Shown piece after piece: positions 36,116 through 49,465 of a DNA stretch of 64,000 nt. The notes under the pieces are model-generated. The model searched no databases, was not told where the DNA came from, and was given only the letters and a program-made list of their open reading frames with translations. This DNA comes from Haliotis asinina (taxonomy: Eukaryota > Mollusca > Gastropoda > Lepetellida > Haliotidae), in assembly GCF_037392515.1 (NCBI RefSeq), contig NC_090283.1, positions 25,808,249-25,872,248 of the forward strand, in the 5' to 3' direction. The translations under genes were made by a program, and so were the position numbers. Each line of letters starts with the position of its first letter. Positions within the stretch are counted from its first letter, which is position 1.

Positions 36116-36388
36116 CCCCGTGAAGGTCCCGGGGTAGAATAGGCCTTCAGCAACCCATGCTTGCCATAAAAGGCGACTCAGCTTGTCGTAAGAGGCGACT
36201 AACGGGATCGGGTGGTCAGACTCGCTGACTTGGTTGACACATGTCATTGGTTCCCAATTGCGCAGATCGATGCTCATGTTGTTGATCACTGGATTGTCTG
36301 GTCCAGACTCGATTATTTACAGACCGTCGCCATATAGCTGGAATATTGCTAAGTGCGACGTAAAACTAAACTCACTCACTCACTCACT
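36116..36388 (+). mobile_element. Full-length-looking SINE
   Basis: Same order of blocks as 16758-17028, from 'cccgtgaaggtcccgg' to (ACTC)n, with the duplicated 'aaggcgact' motif. It directly abuts the inverted duplicate to its left. Confidence 0.75.
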
Positions 36389-36399
36389 AATGCTGATAA

Positions 36400-37470
36400 C
36401 CGTCTCCCGTAACAATGCAGGTGAAACAAGTCACGTATCTACCATTCAAATACTGCCATGTACGCATCATTTGAAATATATAATTTATGCCGGTTTATTT
36501 ACGCCATTTACCCATATGAGCATGAGTCACACACATAACACTATAAAAAGTACTTATCAAATGTGACGCTGCGCAGTTATATCCTAGGTAACAACTATAT
36601 CATATGTGCGTACAACAGAGAGATGTTCTTGGTCCCTATGGAACACTGGTTATAGCCACCTCAGCAAAGTAAAGCCACTTCGTGGGGAATTGCGGGAACT
36701 TACGGTGACCAGTTATGGACAAATACACAAATCCCGTCAGTACTGATTAAACTACCTGATTAAAGATTTCTTTCTAACATCAGAGAGTAGAGACACGTAT
36801 AACGATCGTGTTTTGTGTTTGCCTTCACGGATTATAAACAAGATGGATTAATTAATAAAGTTTGTTTTAGCGTCAATAAATAAACGACACTAACGGCCAT
36901 AGGCATAAAGTAGAGAAGCGAAAATTAGTGAGGTCAATAGCGCTTGTTCTGTAAAAGACGACAGTGTAGACAATAAAGGGTTAGTTTTGACTGAACGGTA
37001 AGTCCATATATGACTACCAAAGCCTTGCATTATGGTTTGGAACCGCGTAATGCACTTAAATAGATATTGTGCTATATTTGGAATTGGGTATCCCGATTTT
37101 GACCAAAACTTGTTGGCCATTTCATCGACGATTATGGGTGTGATGCCAATTGCTTGTCTTCTTGTCAGTTTTCTCTCCCCAATCTTTTAAAACATACTTT
37201 TGGCAACTTGAGAAAACAATACTGGAATGGAATTTTGTTCGGTAATATCCGACACCGCTCTAAGCATAACTGGAAGAATATATTGGTTTTCTTAAGTGAT
37301 ACTGTATGACTATTACTAATATTTAGGGAGTGTTTCAGAATTTGTCAACTGATAAGTTGTTCATTATAGACAGAACGTATCTAACAAATTTTGTTGGTAT
37401 TTGTCTAGCCTATTAGGTACACTTGCACGTTTCACAGTCTGCAATTGATGGACACATCTGGACGCCTTCA
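36400..37470. other. Intergenic stretch, nothing recognised
   Basis: Downstream of SDR copy B. No coding exon or repeat boundary was found. Confidence 0.35.
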
Positions 37471-37477
37471 ACTCGCT

Positions 37478-40400
37478 TCATGTGAGGACTGGAGTGGTCA
37501 TTGAGAACCCTCCATCGACCTTGAAACATTCTCCAGTGACGAAGGCTGCTTTCTCGGAGGCCAAAAAGGCAACAATGTGACCAATTTCTTCGGCGGTACC
37601 CGTTCGACCAATTGGCGTTGAATTGCTTAGGGCACGATCCAACTGCAACAGCGTAAGTGAGTGACGATTAAAGAAACCCTATTTGGACTGGTTATACCTG
37701 AACGGTACCTGGCTCTCAGTGCGTGACAACTGTACATCAAACTGACGTTTATTGATTTATTTATTTTCTTATCAAGGAAAACCTATTTGGGCTGGTTCTT
37801 TCCGAAAACCACCCTGCTTCACACTCATTACTAGACCGATGAGGATCAGGGATAGAATTGTTACCCAACATTCCCTGCTTATCATGGAAACAACTAGATC
37901 GGTCATTTGGTTGTCGATCACTGAACTGGCTGACCCACACTCGATTATTTACAGACCGCCGCTATGTAGCAGGAACATTGCTAAGAGCGGTGTTTATGCA
38001 TTCCTAATGGTTGATAATCGTACATCAAAGTTGCTCTTGTTATTAATTCTCGGTTTCCGCTCCACGTATGACAGCATCAAAATAATTACCTGGGCAAAAT
38101 CTTCTTTCGATAAGGTGCGAGACAATATTTGAGTCGGTATATAACCGGGGCTGAAACAGTGACAACAACACCAAGAATAGAACAATCGTTTAAATTTCAA
38201 CTATAACAAAGGACAACTAATCTAACAGTGAATACAACCAGTCAGCTGTGATAATGAATGTTATAGTCACAGGAGTAGTGTTTACTATCGTGTAAGACCA
38301 CAGGGTGTGCTAATTCACTGGTTTGTTTCCAAACCTACTTCCTGTTTGTCACTTCCACCTTCCAGCTCGGGTGGAGTTATGAAGTAATCGATGCTCTAAA
38401 GTTGTAAGGCCTTTGAGACTACATAGTAGATAGTATTAACTGCCGCATGTTATTGTATTCCAGCTGCGTAGATCAATGGGTTCTCTGGTCCAGACTCAAT
38501 TATCTACTGCCCGCTGCACCCATATGGGTACGCACCCACACTTTCTGGTATCCCGCGCCTGTTATATTGCTGGAATATTGCTAAATGCTGCGTAAAACTA
38601 AACTCACTCACACACTGACTGCCGCGATACATCTGGAAAATTTTTGGCTGAGTACGGCAATTACCAAGAAACAAAACCGAACATGCACGGACTGAAACAA
38701 GTCAACATGACTCTTCCGTTCTTTTTGTACTTACTTGACTGCATTCACGCGTACTCCGTGTGACACCATTTCTGTAGAAAGAAATTATGCTGTTTATTTG
38801 CTTGCTGATAGAGCCGCTCTGTAATATTTTATCATTGAGTTGTCTTTTGTGGCAGCTATTGTTGAACTAAGTTTAACTTGTAGTTCCCGCTCAATGAAAT
38901 CATGTGCTTCATATTTAGGCTAACTCTCTTCAGCTTATGTTTTAAGAAATGTTTGTGACGATTTGTTAGTGCCAAATCGTAATTGGTCTTTTATCCAGGC
39001 TGAATTTGTTTCTCAGGTTAAATTTCTCTTGAACATATGCACTGGGATTATTAAAAATGTACTTTAAATGATAATTAGGAATCTTTCGTATTTTGGCAAT
39101 TCCATATAAGAGCTCCTGACCTAGTTAATGCAGAAATCGAGAGAGATATTGTGAACAGTTGGGGTTTTAGGGATTTTTCGACAGCGTCTTTACAACTGAT
39201 TCCTCTGATAGTTAAATAGGGACTGTTCTAGAGCAGTGGGGATGGAACCGAGTGGCTCTGTGGTTTAAAGCTACTTTCATACAAGAGAAGTTTCAGTTTC
39301 TATACACTGTCGAAACCAGTTCCACTATTAGTGTTTCTCTAACTTTTGAACTATCCAATACTCCTGGTGTTTCGTAGTCAAAATTTGAATGCTGGACTAT
39401 AACCGACGCTTACCGAATGCTTGATCTCAATAAAAGTCTGCACAGAAAACTCTATCACCTCACATGTGTAAGGCGACATATGTATTACAGAAATGATTTG
39501 TACGTTTACCTTGCGCAAGGTATCTTGTATATGTGTCCAAGGCCGCCTTCGACATGACGTAGATACCCGCTGTTGGAGTCTGCATGGGAGGAAAGGTGGA
39601 TAAGTTGAATGAGTTTTTGCATGATAGATGAAAGTCACAGATGCAGATTTATTTACGGTCATAGCGATATCTAAAACGATGACTTAGGATGAGGTTCGTT
39701 TTCTGGCCCATCAAGGCATGAGCATGTCATGACCCCAAGTGTATTATTCATTAATTTTTGTAACCTGAGCAAACCAGATTGGATCTGTGGTTCTTTTTCA
39801 GATTAGCTGAACACCTGGAATCACCTACTCCAACTAGGTATTATTTTACCTGAAGATTGTATGGGGTGATCATAGAAAACAGGGCACACAGTAGACACAA
39901 ACAAAGAAGCAAGTGACCTGTCAAAGGGAACACAACAAAGTTGACGTGTAGCTGTACAGCGTTCCCATTTCCTCGTATTCCTTGGAAACTCTCAAGCAAC
40001 AAAACAAAAGAGAAAAAACGTAAATTGCCACTACTTATTCTTTCTTTACTCACACAACATTCATTTAGCCATACCTTTCGCTTTTGTGTGTGATGCATGT
40101 AGCCTGATGTCGGTTTGAGGGGATTGGTTTTACAGGTTATGTATCATTCTTGTATTTGCGAACATCACACTCACAATTGTACTCGTGCCGCACGTTGAAA
40201 TATTAACAACACATCCTGAAACAAACAAAACAGATTTGTTAAGCCATATAACGAGTGACACACATAACATCCTACTGCAAATTTAGATTTTAGATTTTAA
40301 CATTTCATTTATATATTAGGTGATTTAAAATATAATGTTTTAAGCACGCAATATGTTTGTATCTTTGGATCACTGAAATCGTATCCTTTGTGGAAACATT

Positions 40401-43260
40401 TTGTGGATGCATTATACAGTATATCTTCCTGTTAAACATTGCTTTGTCTTAAATCCTGAGAAAATATTGCGTTTTAAAATAATGTTAGGTCTAAAATCAT
40501 ACTCATAGCAAAAACCATTCACACTCACTTACAAGAAAGTACCTTTAGATTCAATCAAATACGGTGCAACTAGCTGTGTCAAAAACACAGGCGCCTCCAG
40601 GTTTATGGCCATGATACTGTCGTACTGCTCTTTAGTTGCTGATTGCAGTGGACTTGTAGCTGTGATCCCAGCGTTGTTCACCTAAACACGGCCAAAGATA
40701 CTTCAGTTGCTTGCTGACAACCAGTAATGTGATGACTATATATTCCAGTGGATCGTGTGATTGATAATATGATAATATGACATGATATCCACCAATGATG
40801 GCTTATACAATTATGGTTTGATCAAGTTGTTCCAACATTTGTAACGATCAGGTTCAGGATCTTATATCTGGACTTGTCTGTGCTGATATTGCCATCATAT
40901 GCACATGGTCATAAGGAAAGCCAAGCTACACCAAAACAAGGCGTGCTGGACCTAATGGATGTATTAGCTAACATTATTTTACCCACAAACGGGAAAATGA
41001 TTAAGGACATGCTTCTAGCGCTTGTTATGGTGTTATGATCACTGATTTTGTGGGATTGATCTGTAACTAAGCCACATTTGTAAAGATCTACGAGCTACAA
41101 GCTGCAGGACTTGTGCGTATGAAAGAATACTGAGCTCCTCCTCAGGTATACGTTGTTTCCACGCTTCATGTGAATTGACATTGAACTATACATTCCTGCT
41201 TTCAAACTAAATTCCACAAGCGGTTTGTCATTGAAAAAAACGTATGGAAAATGTATATGCTTGCTTTAGACATAAATCCTAAAGGCTATTTTCTGACTTC
41301 TGTTCTTGTGTATATTATAGAACATGGAATCTTCCTGAATTCACGAGCAATACATTGACATTGAACGGCTATAACCTTAATACTGATTGCTAATCCCCGA
41401 TGGCTGTACATCGATTCTTTTCACAACCGATTATGATTTGGCAATGAAGAGAAATCTTCAAGTTTTTCACATAATCACTTTTTTCCGCAATGTATCATTA
41501 TATTATAGTATGAAATCATCCTTGAAATCAGATCTACAAAGAACATGATTGAGAAGTGGTGGACAGTAACCTTACTTTGTCCCGAATACTTGATCTAGTT
41601 AAAGTAGTAGTCAGACTGGTGCATGCGTCCCATGGAAACCCTACTGCATCGACCGATGTTCACAATATCACTCACTGGAATTTGTGGTCCTACCTCTGTG
41701 GGTAGTGAGTGTTTTTTGTTGCGATTATCAAGACACAGCACCGTCAATTTCAAGCAATGAGTTCAACTGAACGTGTCTGGTTCCAGACCAAAACCTGAAC
41801 CATTGCAGTTGTTTTCTTCCTGATGGGAGAGAAGGTATGCACCCAACCCTTCTAAAGTAGTTGTATGCACTTACCAGAATGTCTATTTTCCCGAACTTTT
41901 TCCTGGTTGCTTCCACCAAAGTCTTCCTGAAAGCATCCTGTGTGATGTCACCAACGTTTGTGAGAACATCCTAAAACCGAACGATAGTGCGCTATTGAAA
42001 ACCATTCCATCAGTATGAATGGACATTTCCCCTACATGCCAGAGACGAAACAGGCAATAACAGGTTAAGGACTTTCTGACTTTCGAAAAGTGCCGATTTG
42101 TAGTTGTTCTCTTACAAACATCAAGTGGTCACTGCACGCCTTAAAGGCTTGAATCGCTGTCATTCATGTCACTAGGGACAGATTGGGTCATGTCTACATG
42201 TGTATATTGGTATTGATTGAATACAAGCACGAAAATGGACATGATTCCCTTGATCAGCTCAAGAATTCTCAGTAGGTTTCTATTTACTTCAGAAGCTTCC
42301 GTCTTGCAGTTCTTGGCCACGTCCTCCAAATTTTTCTCGTTCCTACCAGTCAGTGACAGTTTGGCCCCTTCTCTCGCAAAAACTGTTGCAATTTCTGCCC
42401 CAATTCCCGAACTGGAACCTGAAAGGAAGAATGTGCTGATCCACGCCATGCATTCATTTCCCGATTCCCAGCTCTTGGTTGCGTGTGCGTGTGCATGTGC
42501 ATGTGCGTGATCGCATGAGTGGAGTTTCCAAATTACGCCAAGCTTGTAAGAACTAGTAATTCAGGTTTTAGTGGTCACAGTAAGCGGTTAGAAATATATT
42601 TAATCCTGCCTGATAATGTGCATTGTTGAGTGTGTAGAGGTTTCAAGGTGATTATCATCATTACAGCTTGTTCAGCTTGACCTGAGCTACTCTACATATG
42701 CATTTGACGGGAGGTATTAACTTCATAACATCTGGGAGCTCGCTACCTAAAAGCCCGAATAGGAAACATTACACCTTCTGTAGCTAGTTGTTAGGAAATT
42801 GCTGACGATTTCTAGACTCTCAGATGTCAAATGACGATCTTGTCTTGGCTGTTCGGACATATTGACAATTGCCTGACAAAGGCGCACCCCACCACAATCA
42901 TAAACCCAACCAGCTGTGACACGGACACGCAATGCATTAGTATTCACTGTATCAGGTCAAACCGAATAACCTGCACATGCATCAGCGTGTGGGCTTTCGG
43001 CGGAGTATGCACATTTCCTAAACTCATACATGTGAAATCAGATGAATCAATGTCGTTCACCACAGGGAGGAATGTGATTAACGTTAATAAATGTCTTCTA
43101 AATATCATTTAAAATGGGCTCATTATCTCCTCATACAACAAGTATTTGTCTCACAGGCCAAACTTCCTCATACAACCGACGCAAACACAACTTTTGTAAC
43201 AGTATTCGTCCCTACGTGTGTCTCACCTGTGATGAGCGCAACTTTTCCTCTCAATGCCAT
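37478..43260 (-). CDS. Short-chain dehydrogenase/reductase, copy B (nine exons)
   Basis: Tandem paralogue of copy A. Coding exons in transcript order: 43227-43260, 42288-42418, 41875-41970, 40543-40681, 40175-40215, 39510-39579, 38735-38771, 38090-38150, 37478-37642. They total 774 bases, 257 residues, with no stop and consistent phases. Cofactor motif TGSSSGIG at 11-18, NNAG at 89-92, tetrad Asn114-Ser140-Tyr154-Lys158, a VRVNAVNPG motif after exon 7, and a C-terminal FLASEKAAFVTGE block. All catalytic residues are present, so the enzyme is probably active; cofactor preference and substrate are unknown. Exon lengths are identical to copy A and introns 3-8 align in blocks, showing a duplication of the whole gene. 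Introns are much shorter than in copy A. Confidence 0.85.
37905..38000 (+). mobile_element. Partial SINE
   Basis: Contains 'ctgacccacactcgattatt', 'tacagaccgcc' and 'ggaacattgctaagagcgg', a diverged central fragment of the main SINE. It occupies the same intron position as the fragment at 3440-3533 in copy A, so the insertion predates the gene duplication. Confidence 0.6.
38455..38615 (+). mobile_element. Partial SINE with internal insertion
   Basis: The fragment 'tgggttctctggtccagact' to 'attgctaaatgctgcgtaaa' and CTCACTCAC is split by about 50 unrelated bases after 'ctgcccgc'. It has no counterpart in copy A, so it is younger than the gene duplication. Confidence 0.6.
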
Positions 43261-43404
43261 GGCAACAGGAATTCAATGATCCAGAGGCCGTTTGTTCGAA
43301 TTACAGTTTTAGGTATTTCACGACTATGAGTGAGACTAATATATATCGCCACAGCTACACCCGGCTTAGTCACATACTGGCATGTTTTCACAGCTAACTG
43401 ATAT

Positions 43405-44077
43405 TGTAACATAGTCATGTTTACGCTAGAAGCGTGATACCTTGGCCACTGAATACATGGGTGATACGGTCTATCTGAAGGGCTCATAAGATCAACGGTC
43501 AGCCAGCATCTACACAGATATCAGGTCATGTTACTGATACTGTTATACTGGTTATCTACATGTAGGGCAGATAAGATCAAAAGGTCACGGGTAGCTGTCA
43601 CAAACATCTTGTGATACCCAGACTATCGCAACGTTGCCGATATACTCCACCACTCGGGGTTGAACCTGGCACGTGCTAAACCTTTGACTCGGTTCAGCCA
43701 ATAAGGTATCGACACATCTCCTCTCAATAGACACAAACAAGGTGTTTACGCCTGAGACAATAGGAATGGACAAAACCACGCGGTCAGAAGGTTGTGACCG
43801 GGGTCCGAAGAAATGCAGCATAAATATACCAGGTATTCAGTGGCCAAAGCAGACTTGTCTCGGCGACTCCTTGAGTCTTAGAACGCCTCAGTTCTCAGTC
43901 CTACCTAGACTGGTTGTAGCTAGGTAGGTCTTGTATATAGGCATGCCTTTGTAGTAATTGTATTTATGACGTCTTGGAACTTTGATTAAAATCGTCGTCA
44001 CTGGAACAAGCTTGTGACTCCTGTTGTGCCGGCCTGAATCCGGGACTCTTGGGAACACTTAAGGTTGCCCTGTTACA
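43405..44077 (+). mobile_element. Candidate solo LTR
   Basis: Begins TGTAACATAG and ends CCCTGTTAC(A), the inverted TGTAACA/TGTTACA ends typical of Ty3/gypsy LTRs, with ATAT on both sides (43401-43404 and 44077-44080). It interrupts sequence that is otherwise similar between the B unit and the C unit (19.7-20.4 kb). No internal retroviral genes are nearby. The exact ends are uncertain by a base or two. Confidence 0.4.
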
Positions 44078-44339
44078 TATGTAATATACGGACGTGTTTT
44101 CACAGTTGTTTCATGTCTATTCTGAACAATATTTGTGTGTTATTTGTAACAGTGAATTCAATCATATAGTATGTGAATTCGTGTAGTGCTTCAGTTCACC
44201 CCACGTCACAGGCAGTTAAGTATCAGTGGACCTCACTTACAAAATCTGGTTATAGTCTACATATTGAATGAAGTGTTTTCTAATGCAACATAGCCCTTGC
44301 CCGCCTAGTCCACTCACGTGAATATGATGCATACTGGGA

Positions 44340-44860
44340 GCTTCGTGGTGTGTATTAATTATTGTTACGTGTGATGAAACACGGTAACAATTAGGCGGGA
44401 TGTGTCGTCAGCTGTTCAGTAATACCCGATACCGCTCTGCACACATAAATATTGATGTACATTAAAATAAATTTTGATCCATGTCGTGTTGGTTATTTGT
44501 TTGATTATCCAGCAGTAACAACAGGGAGGGATGCTTGGAGGCCAAGCTTCAGTCACTGTATCCCTTCGTCCAGTCCTAGTTGATCATTAGCATTTTTGAA
44601 CCGTCACTACTGATGTAAACACTGGTGTTGTAAAAATAAGTGGAATGCACATGTCAAATAGAATCTGGTGATGGACAAGATTGTGTGGAAGTACTTCATC
44701 ACAGAAGAGACTCATGACTCATATGCATATAAATGCATTAACAAAGACAACATGAAAAAAACAAACAAAAATAACAAAACAAGTCTGTTTGGTGGAGTAA
44801 AACTGTTGTTGTGAAGCAAGAGAAAATATACTGATAAGAATAGTTAGCCATAGTTGGAGC
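44340..44860 (+). repeat. Inverted duplicate of 35660-36100
   Basis: Counterpart of the block left of SDR copy B, with the same landmarks in opposite orientation: 'tgttacgtgtgatgaaacac', 'ttggttatttgtttgattat', 'gggatgcttgga' and 'actgataagaatagttagcc'. Confidence 0.7.
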
Positions 44861-45129
44861 AGTGCTCTGTTGTTCTATCAGATGTGTCGGTACGCCTTCC
44901 GTACTGAAATGTCGCATCATAATATACTATAAAAGATGTCATCCATACAAGTATCCTGCCCGTCGTATTGCTCATCAACTTCCAAAATGGCAATCAAACA
45001 GATCAAGAATTGTATTACCGGTGTTTTGTACTGTTTAAATTGTTGTGGAGGATATCTGAGGGCAGTGAACTTTGGGACTTGTGGTGATTGAATAGACAGG
45101 AAAAATATGTTGGACCCGATCCATGGTAG

Positions 45130-45700
45130 CACTTGTACGCCAGACACATGACTTTCAGTCTGACTACTACAGGATGCCAATTAAGTGATTAGAATTGGTG
45201 TAATGGGCAAGTGTATCTCCAGACTAGACTTGCGCCACTTTCACTTTCATTGACTCTGCGTTAGTCACGCCAGTCAGTGACTGGTCTTATACTCACTTTC
45301 TTGGAATTGAGAGAAACATGTTTTTGGAGTACGCCACTGACATTCTGGTTGTAAAGCTGAACCAGTTTTTTAACATCGTCAGGTGGTCACACAGTAGTGA
45401 CGAATTTAAAAGATCAGATCCAATTTCCTGGGATTTGGTGCCTCACAGATTAAGGCAGTTGATCTCAAACTTATTATCTCTGGGTTTCATCCTGTCACAC
45501 GTCATGTTAAACAATTATGAGGCGACACCTGTATGTCCCCAGTAGTATAATTTTTCACAAAAGCTGGAGACCCGCGACACAACACCCAGTCCAGGGTGTG
45601 TCCACTGTTATGGGTTGGGCTAGTAACCAGCTGGTTCTGAAGCCAAGAGTAACTAGTGCTCCTGCTGTTGATGACATGATTCTCTTGCCCAAACAATAAA
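45130..45700 (-). pseudogene. LINE endonuclease relic (CR1/L2-like), second copy
   Basis: Minus-strand homologue of 22440-22990. The 'SPTHNSGHTLDWVLC' signature and the following 'FVKN...DIQVS' stretch are kept, then the frame breaks. No reverse transcriptase follows. It supports duplication of a unit containing the SDR 5' end and this relic. Confidence 0.6.
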
Positions 45701-46511
45701 AAATTTCACTTGGCGATGTTTGTATACAGAGCAGGTTGCTTGAAAGTTGGACTGTCAAGTTTTTGGAAGACAAAACAAATGGCAACATCCTTTACAGGGC
45801 TCCCTTTCGTCGAAGATTGATAACAAACGGAAAGGTTTGTGCCTGACATATGAAAGTGAGTGAGTGAGTTAATATTTAACGTCACATCGGCAATATTGCA
45901 GCCATATCGTGACGAGAATAATCTTGAAAAAGGGAATTTATGAATATGGTAAAATGCCTGTCGGTCGACGAAGGACAGTAAAACAACTAGTGTTAATAAC
46001 TAATAAGAACAACTAATAAGAATTAAAACTAGCGTGAAAAGTTAAAATATTCAGACAATACGACATAAAAACAGGCTTTAGATCACCAACAACTAAAGGT
46101 AGATCACCATACTAGAGGCCATGGGGACTTACAGTACTTCTGCTACCCGCATGGTCCCTAGTTGGATTTACATCGTCCCTTCAGCTGCTGGCGATTGTAT
46201 GCAAGATTAGCCACAAATTAAAATGGCAGAAATACTACGGCTAAAAAAGAGGAAGACTAAATTTGACTTCAAATGTTTTGAAACTTACGTACCCTCTCAG
46301 GATGACAATAATTTTACGGTACTAATTCAACTTCCAATCATAAAATACTTATTTATTTACATGTCAGTCAACAAATCTAATTCTTTTAAAATTGCAATAA
46401 CTAAATGAGAACTTACGTTACTGAAAACGTCCCTCATAGTTCTTGATTTGAAATAATTGTCCTTTGTGATGGAATATTCAACACAGTCGCGCAAGATATG
46501 CTTGACCGTGA

Positions 46512-49460
46512 TTATTTCATCACAAGGGATGAAAGCGGAGGATCCTCGCCTTTCAAAAGATATTCATGCGTATACCTGGTGTGGCCAATACGACATCGTC
46601 GTATAATGACCTCTTCATATGGTTTTATTTCATGTAATTTATCGATACCTACTTGGGTGTCCCACTTCTTCTGCATCAGATCACGGATGTAAGATCTAAT
46701 GGTAGCTTTATAATCAGTATACGGAATGAGAAGTGGTGTCACAGATTTGTTGAGTGCTGCCTTAGCAGCGAGGTCAGCTGTTACCAGAAATTCCAACATG
46801 GCTGGGTAACCAACAGAAGACGATGTCGTATTGGCAAGTAGCAAGATCATTATAAAGATCAATAATTTCAATTAAAAGTGGATGTTTACAAGAAATATTA
46901 TTAATTGCCCGAAGGCAAGAAAGAGAGTCAGAAAAGATTATGTATTGTTTATGTTTAGGGTGTCTTTGAATATATTTAAGTGCTGGTAATATGGCGTTTG
47001 CTTCTGCAGTAAAAATAGAGGTGTTATCTGGTATTCTAGATGAAGTTGTCCTTGATCCTATGACAGTGGCACAAGCTACTTGGATGCGTCTGTGAATAGC
47101 GATTTGTAATTGTTATATTTGTTTTTTAATTGACAAGTGATGTATATAAGTGGAGGAGGGTAGCTTGATCCCCTCCCCACTTTGAATTAGAAATGACTTT
47201 TAATAAATCCAGCGCCTTCAGGCATTTATTTTTTAAGGACTTGATATGGGGGAGAAAAGTTAATTGTGAGTCGAAAATCAGACCCAAGAACCTTGCCTCC
47301 TTAACGACTTTGATGGGAGTGCTATATAAAAACAATTCTCGGTCTTTCTGCGGTTTGTATTTTCTACAGAAATGTACAATTGGTTTTTGATTTAGAAAAT
47401 TTAAAACCGTTTTGAAGACACCATTTGTTTATTTTGTTTAAGCACAACTTCAGTTGCCGTTCAATAGTATGCATATTTTTCCAACGACAAGAAATATTAA
47501 AATCATCCACAAAAACTGATCCATCGACTGAATCATTTAAAACCTTGGATAAACTGTTTATCTTGATACTAAAGAGTGTAACAAACAAAATACTGCCTTG
47601 TGGAACACCCTGGTCCTGATTATAATGGTCAGACAGGGTTGAACCCACTCGGACTTGAAATTGCCTGTCCTTTAATAATAGTGATATAAAAAGAGGTAAA
47701 CGGCCCTTTAAACCGAAGTAAATCCTTCAAAATGCCATATTTCCAAGTGGTATCGTATGCTTTCTCGAGATCAAAGAAAATCGATACTGCTTGTTGATTG
47801 TTTACTATAGCATTTGTAACAAAGGATTTTAGTCGTACCAGACGATCAATGGTACTACGGTTTTTCCTGAAACCACATTGAATATTTGTGATAAGGTTAA
47901 TGGTTTCAAGATACCAAACTATTCTATTATTCATCATACGTTCCATGGTTTTACAGACACAACTAGTGAGAGATATTGGTCTGTAATTCGACGGATCTGT
48001 ATGATCCCTTCCTCGCTTTGCTATTGGGACTACAATGTCTTTACGTCACGAAGGAGGAAATTTTCCACACGTCCATATTTTATCAAATATATATAAAATT
48101 GTCATCAGACATGGTTCAGGCAGGCAAGTGTTTCAGGGGCTGATGATGAATATTGTCATCATCCGCTGCAGTGTCGTGAGCTTGCTCGAGAGCTGTATAT
48201 AACTCGTTTAATGAAAACACTTTATCATCATCTTCACCATTACTGGAATCCAAATTAAGTCTTTTCTTTTCCTCTTATTTCTGATATTTCTGAAACTCTG
48301 GGACACAATTCGCCGATGATGAATTGTTGGCAAGAGTTTCGCCAATTTCATTTGCAATTTGAGTTTTATCAGTTAATAAATTATCTCCATCTTTAAGATG
48401 GTGAACAGCTGATTTTGAACCTTTTCTCTTTTATTCTCCGAACCATGTTCCACACCTTGGACATAGGCGTGCGTGAGTTAAGTTTGGAGACATAGTTCTT
48501 CCAAGTGAGTCGTTTATTTTGTTTGAAGTTACGACGTGCCTTCGCATTTAATATTTCAATTTATTCAAGTTGTGGACAGTTGGATGGTGACGGAAATAAT
48601 TTTCTGTCTTTTTCCTCGCTTTATTGGCTTGTCTACAATCTGTGTTGAACCATGGTTTTCGTACATGTGGAGTCGTAGAGGACATTTAGAATGTCAGAAA
48701 ATGTCTGAATGGAATCAGGTACATCATTGAAACATTCTGGTCGTAGTTTCGAGTTATACATAGTTTGATACAAGGACTAATTAGCCTTCGAAAAATTATA
48801 TCATGTAAATGATGGAGAATCAGATGGACTTGTTTCTGAAAGTATTTTTGGAAAGTGGTCACTTCCGTAAAGATCATTGTGAACTTTCCATTCAAATTCA
48901 TTAAATAGGTTAGAATCTGAAACCGAGAGATCTAAAGAAGAATATGTGCTAGTGGCTGGATGCAGGTACGTGCTTGAATCGTCATTAAATATGCACAGGT
49001 CGTTGATTGAGATAAACTCCTCAAGTGTTTTACCTTTGCCACTGGTGTGTGTACCTCCCCAGAGTGGGTTGTGGCTGTTTAAGTCACCCATGATAACACA
49101 GGGCTTCGGTAGTTGATCATAGAGAGACTGAAGATCAGTCTGCGGAAGTGCTGACGATGGTGGAATATACAGAGAGCATAAAGTAAACGCAACACCAAGA
49201 GTGAATCATATTGCTACTGCTTGAAGATTAGTTTTGAGTGTAACAGGGCTCTGTATAATATCCTGTCGCACAAGAATAGAAGAACCTCCAGTGGCCCGAT
49301 CACATGGGGGAGAAAAACAATGATAGCTTTTCAATTGACGTAATGTGAAACTGTGTGCCTGTTTCAGCTACGTTTCCTGCAAACAGAATGCTGATGGTGT
49401 TAAGTCCTGGACTAATAGCTGCACCTCATTGAAGTTAGTTCGTAGACCTCTACAGCTCCA
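46512..49460 (-). pseudogene. LINE ORF2 relic: endonuclease, RT, RNase H
   Basis: Endonuclease: a 'FNEVQLL...FCLQET' segment next to the Polinton junction and 'GDLNSHNPLWGG' at about 49085. Reverse transcriptase: 'NIQCGFRKNRSTIDRLVRL' and 'FFDLEKAYDTTWKYG' (47946-47629), 'QGVPQGSILF', and catalytic box FVDD near 47515. A 'VKEARFLGLIFDSQLTF' thumb segment is at 47310. RNase H: 'IFTAEANAILPALKYI' and 'FSDSLSCLRAI'. The C-terminal part has 'RCRIGHTRYTHEYLL'. Stops separate these blocks. Confidence 0.72.
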
Positions 49461-49465
49461 CTGCA
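49460..49465 (+). repeat. Polinton target-site duplication, left
   Basis: ACTGCA, repeated at 63534-63539 outside the other inverted repeat. Six bases is the usual Polinton duplication length. The last A is also the first base of the AGTAGTATAGGG terminus seen at the other end, so the duplication can equally be read as five bases. Confidence 0.8.

Larger units (their letters stand above)
45857..49465 (-). mobile_element. LINE body, 3' portion (interrupted by the Polinton)
   Basis: Minus-strand non-LTR retrotransposon. Reading leftwards: endonuclease (49460 to about 48800), reverse transcriptase (about 48000-47130), RNase H (about 47080-46870), a C-terminal region (46870-46512), then a 3' untranslated region ending in (CTCA)n at 45857. 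RNase H places it with I-superfamily-type LINEs. Several in-frame stops and frameshifts show it is inactive. Its 5' part continues at 63534-64000, on the far side of the Polinton. Confidence 0.75.
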
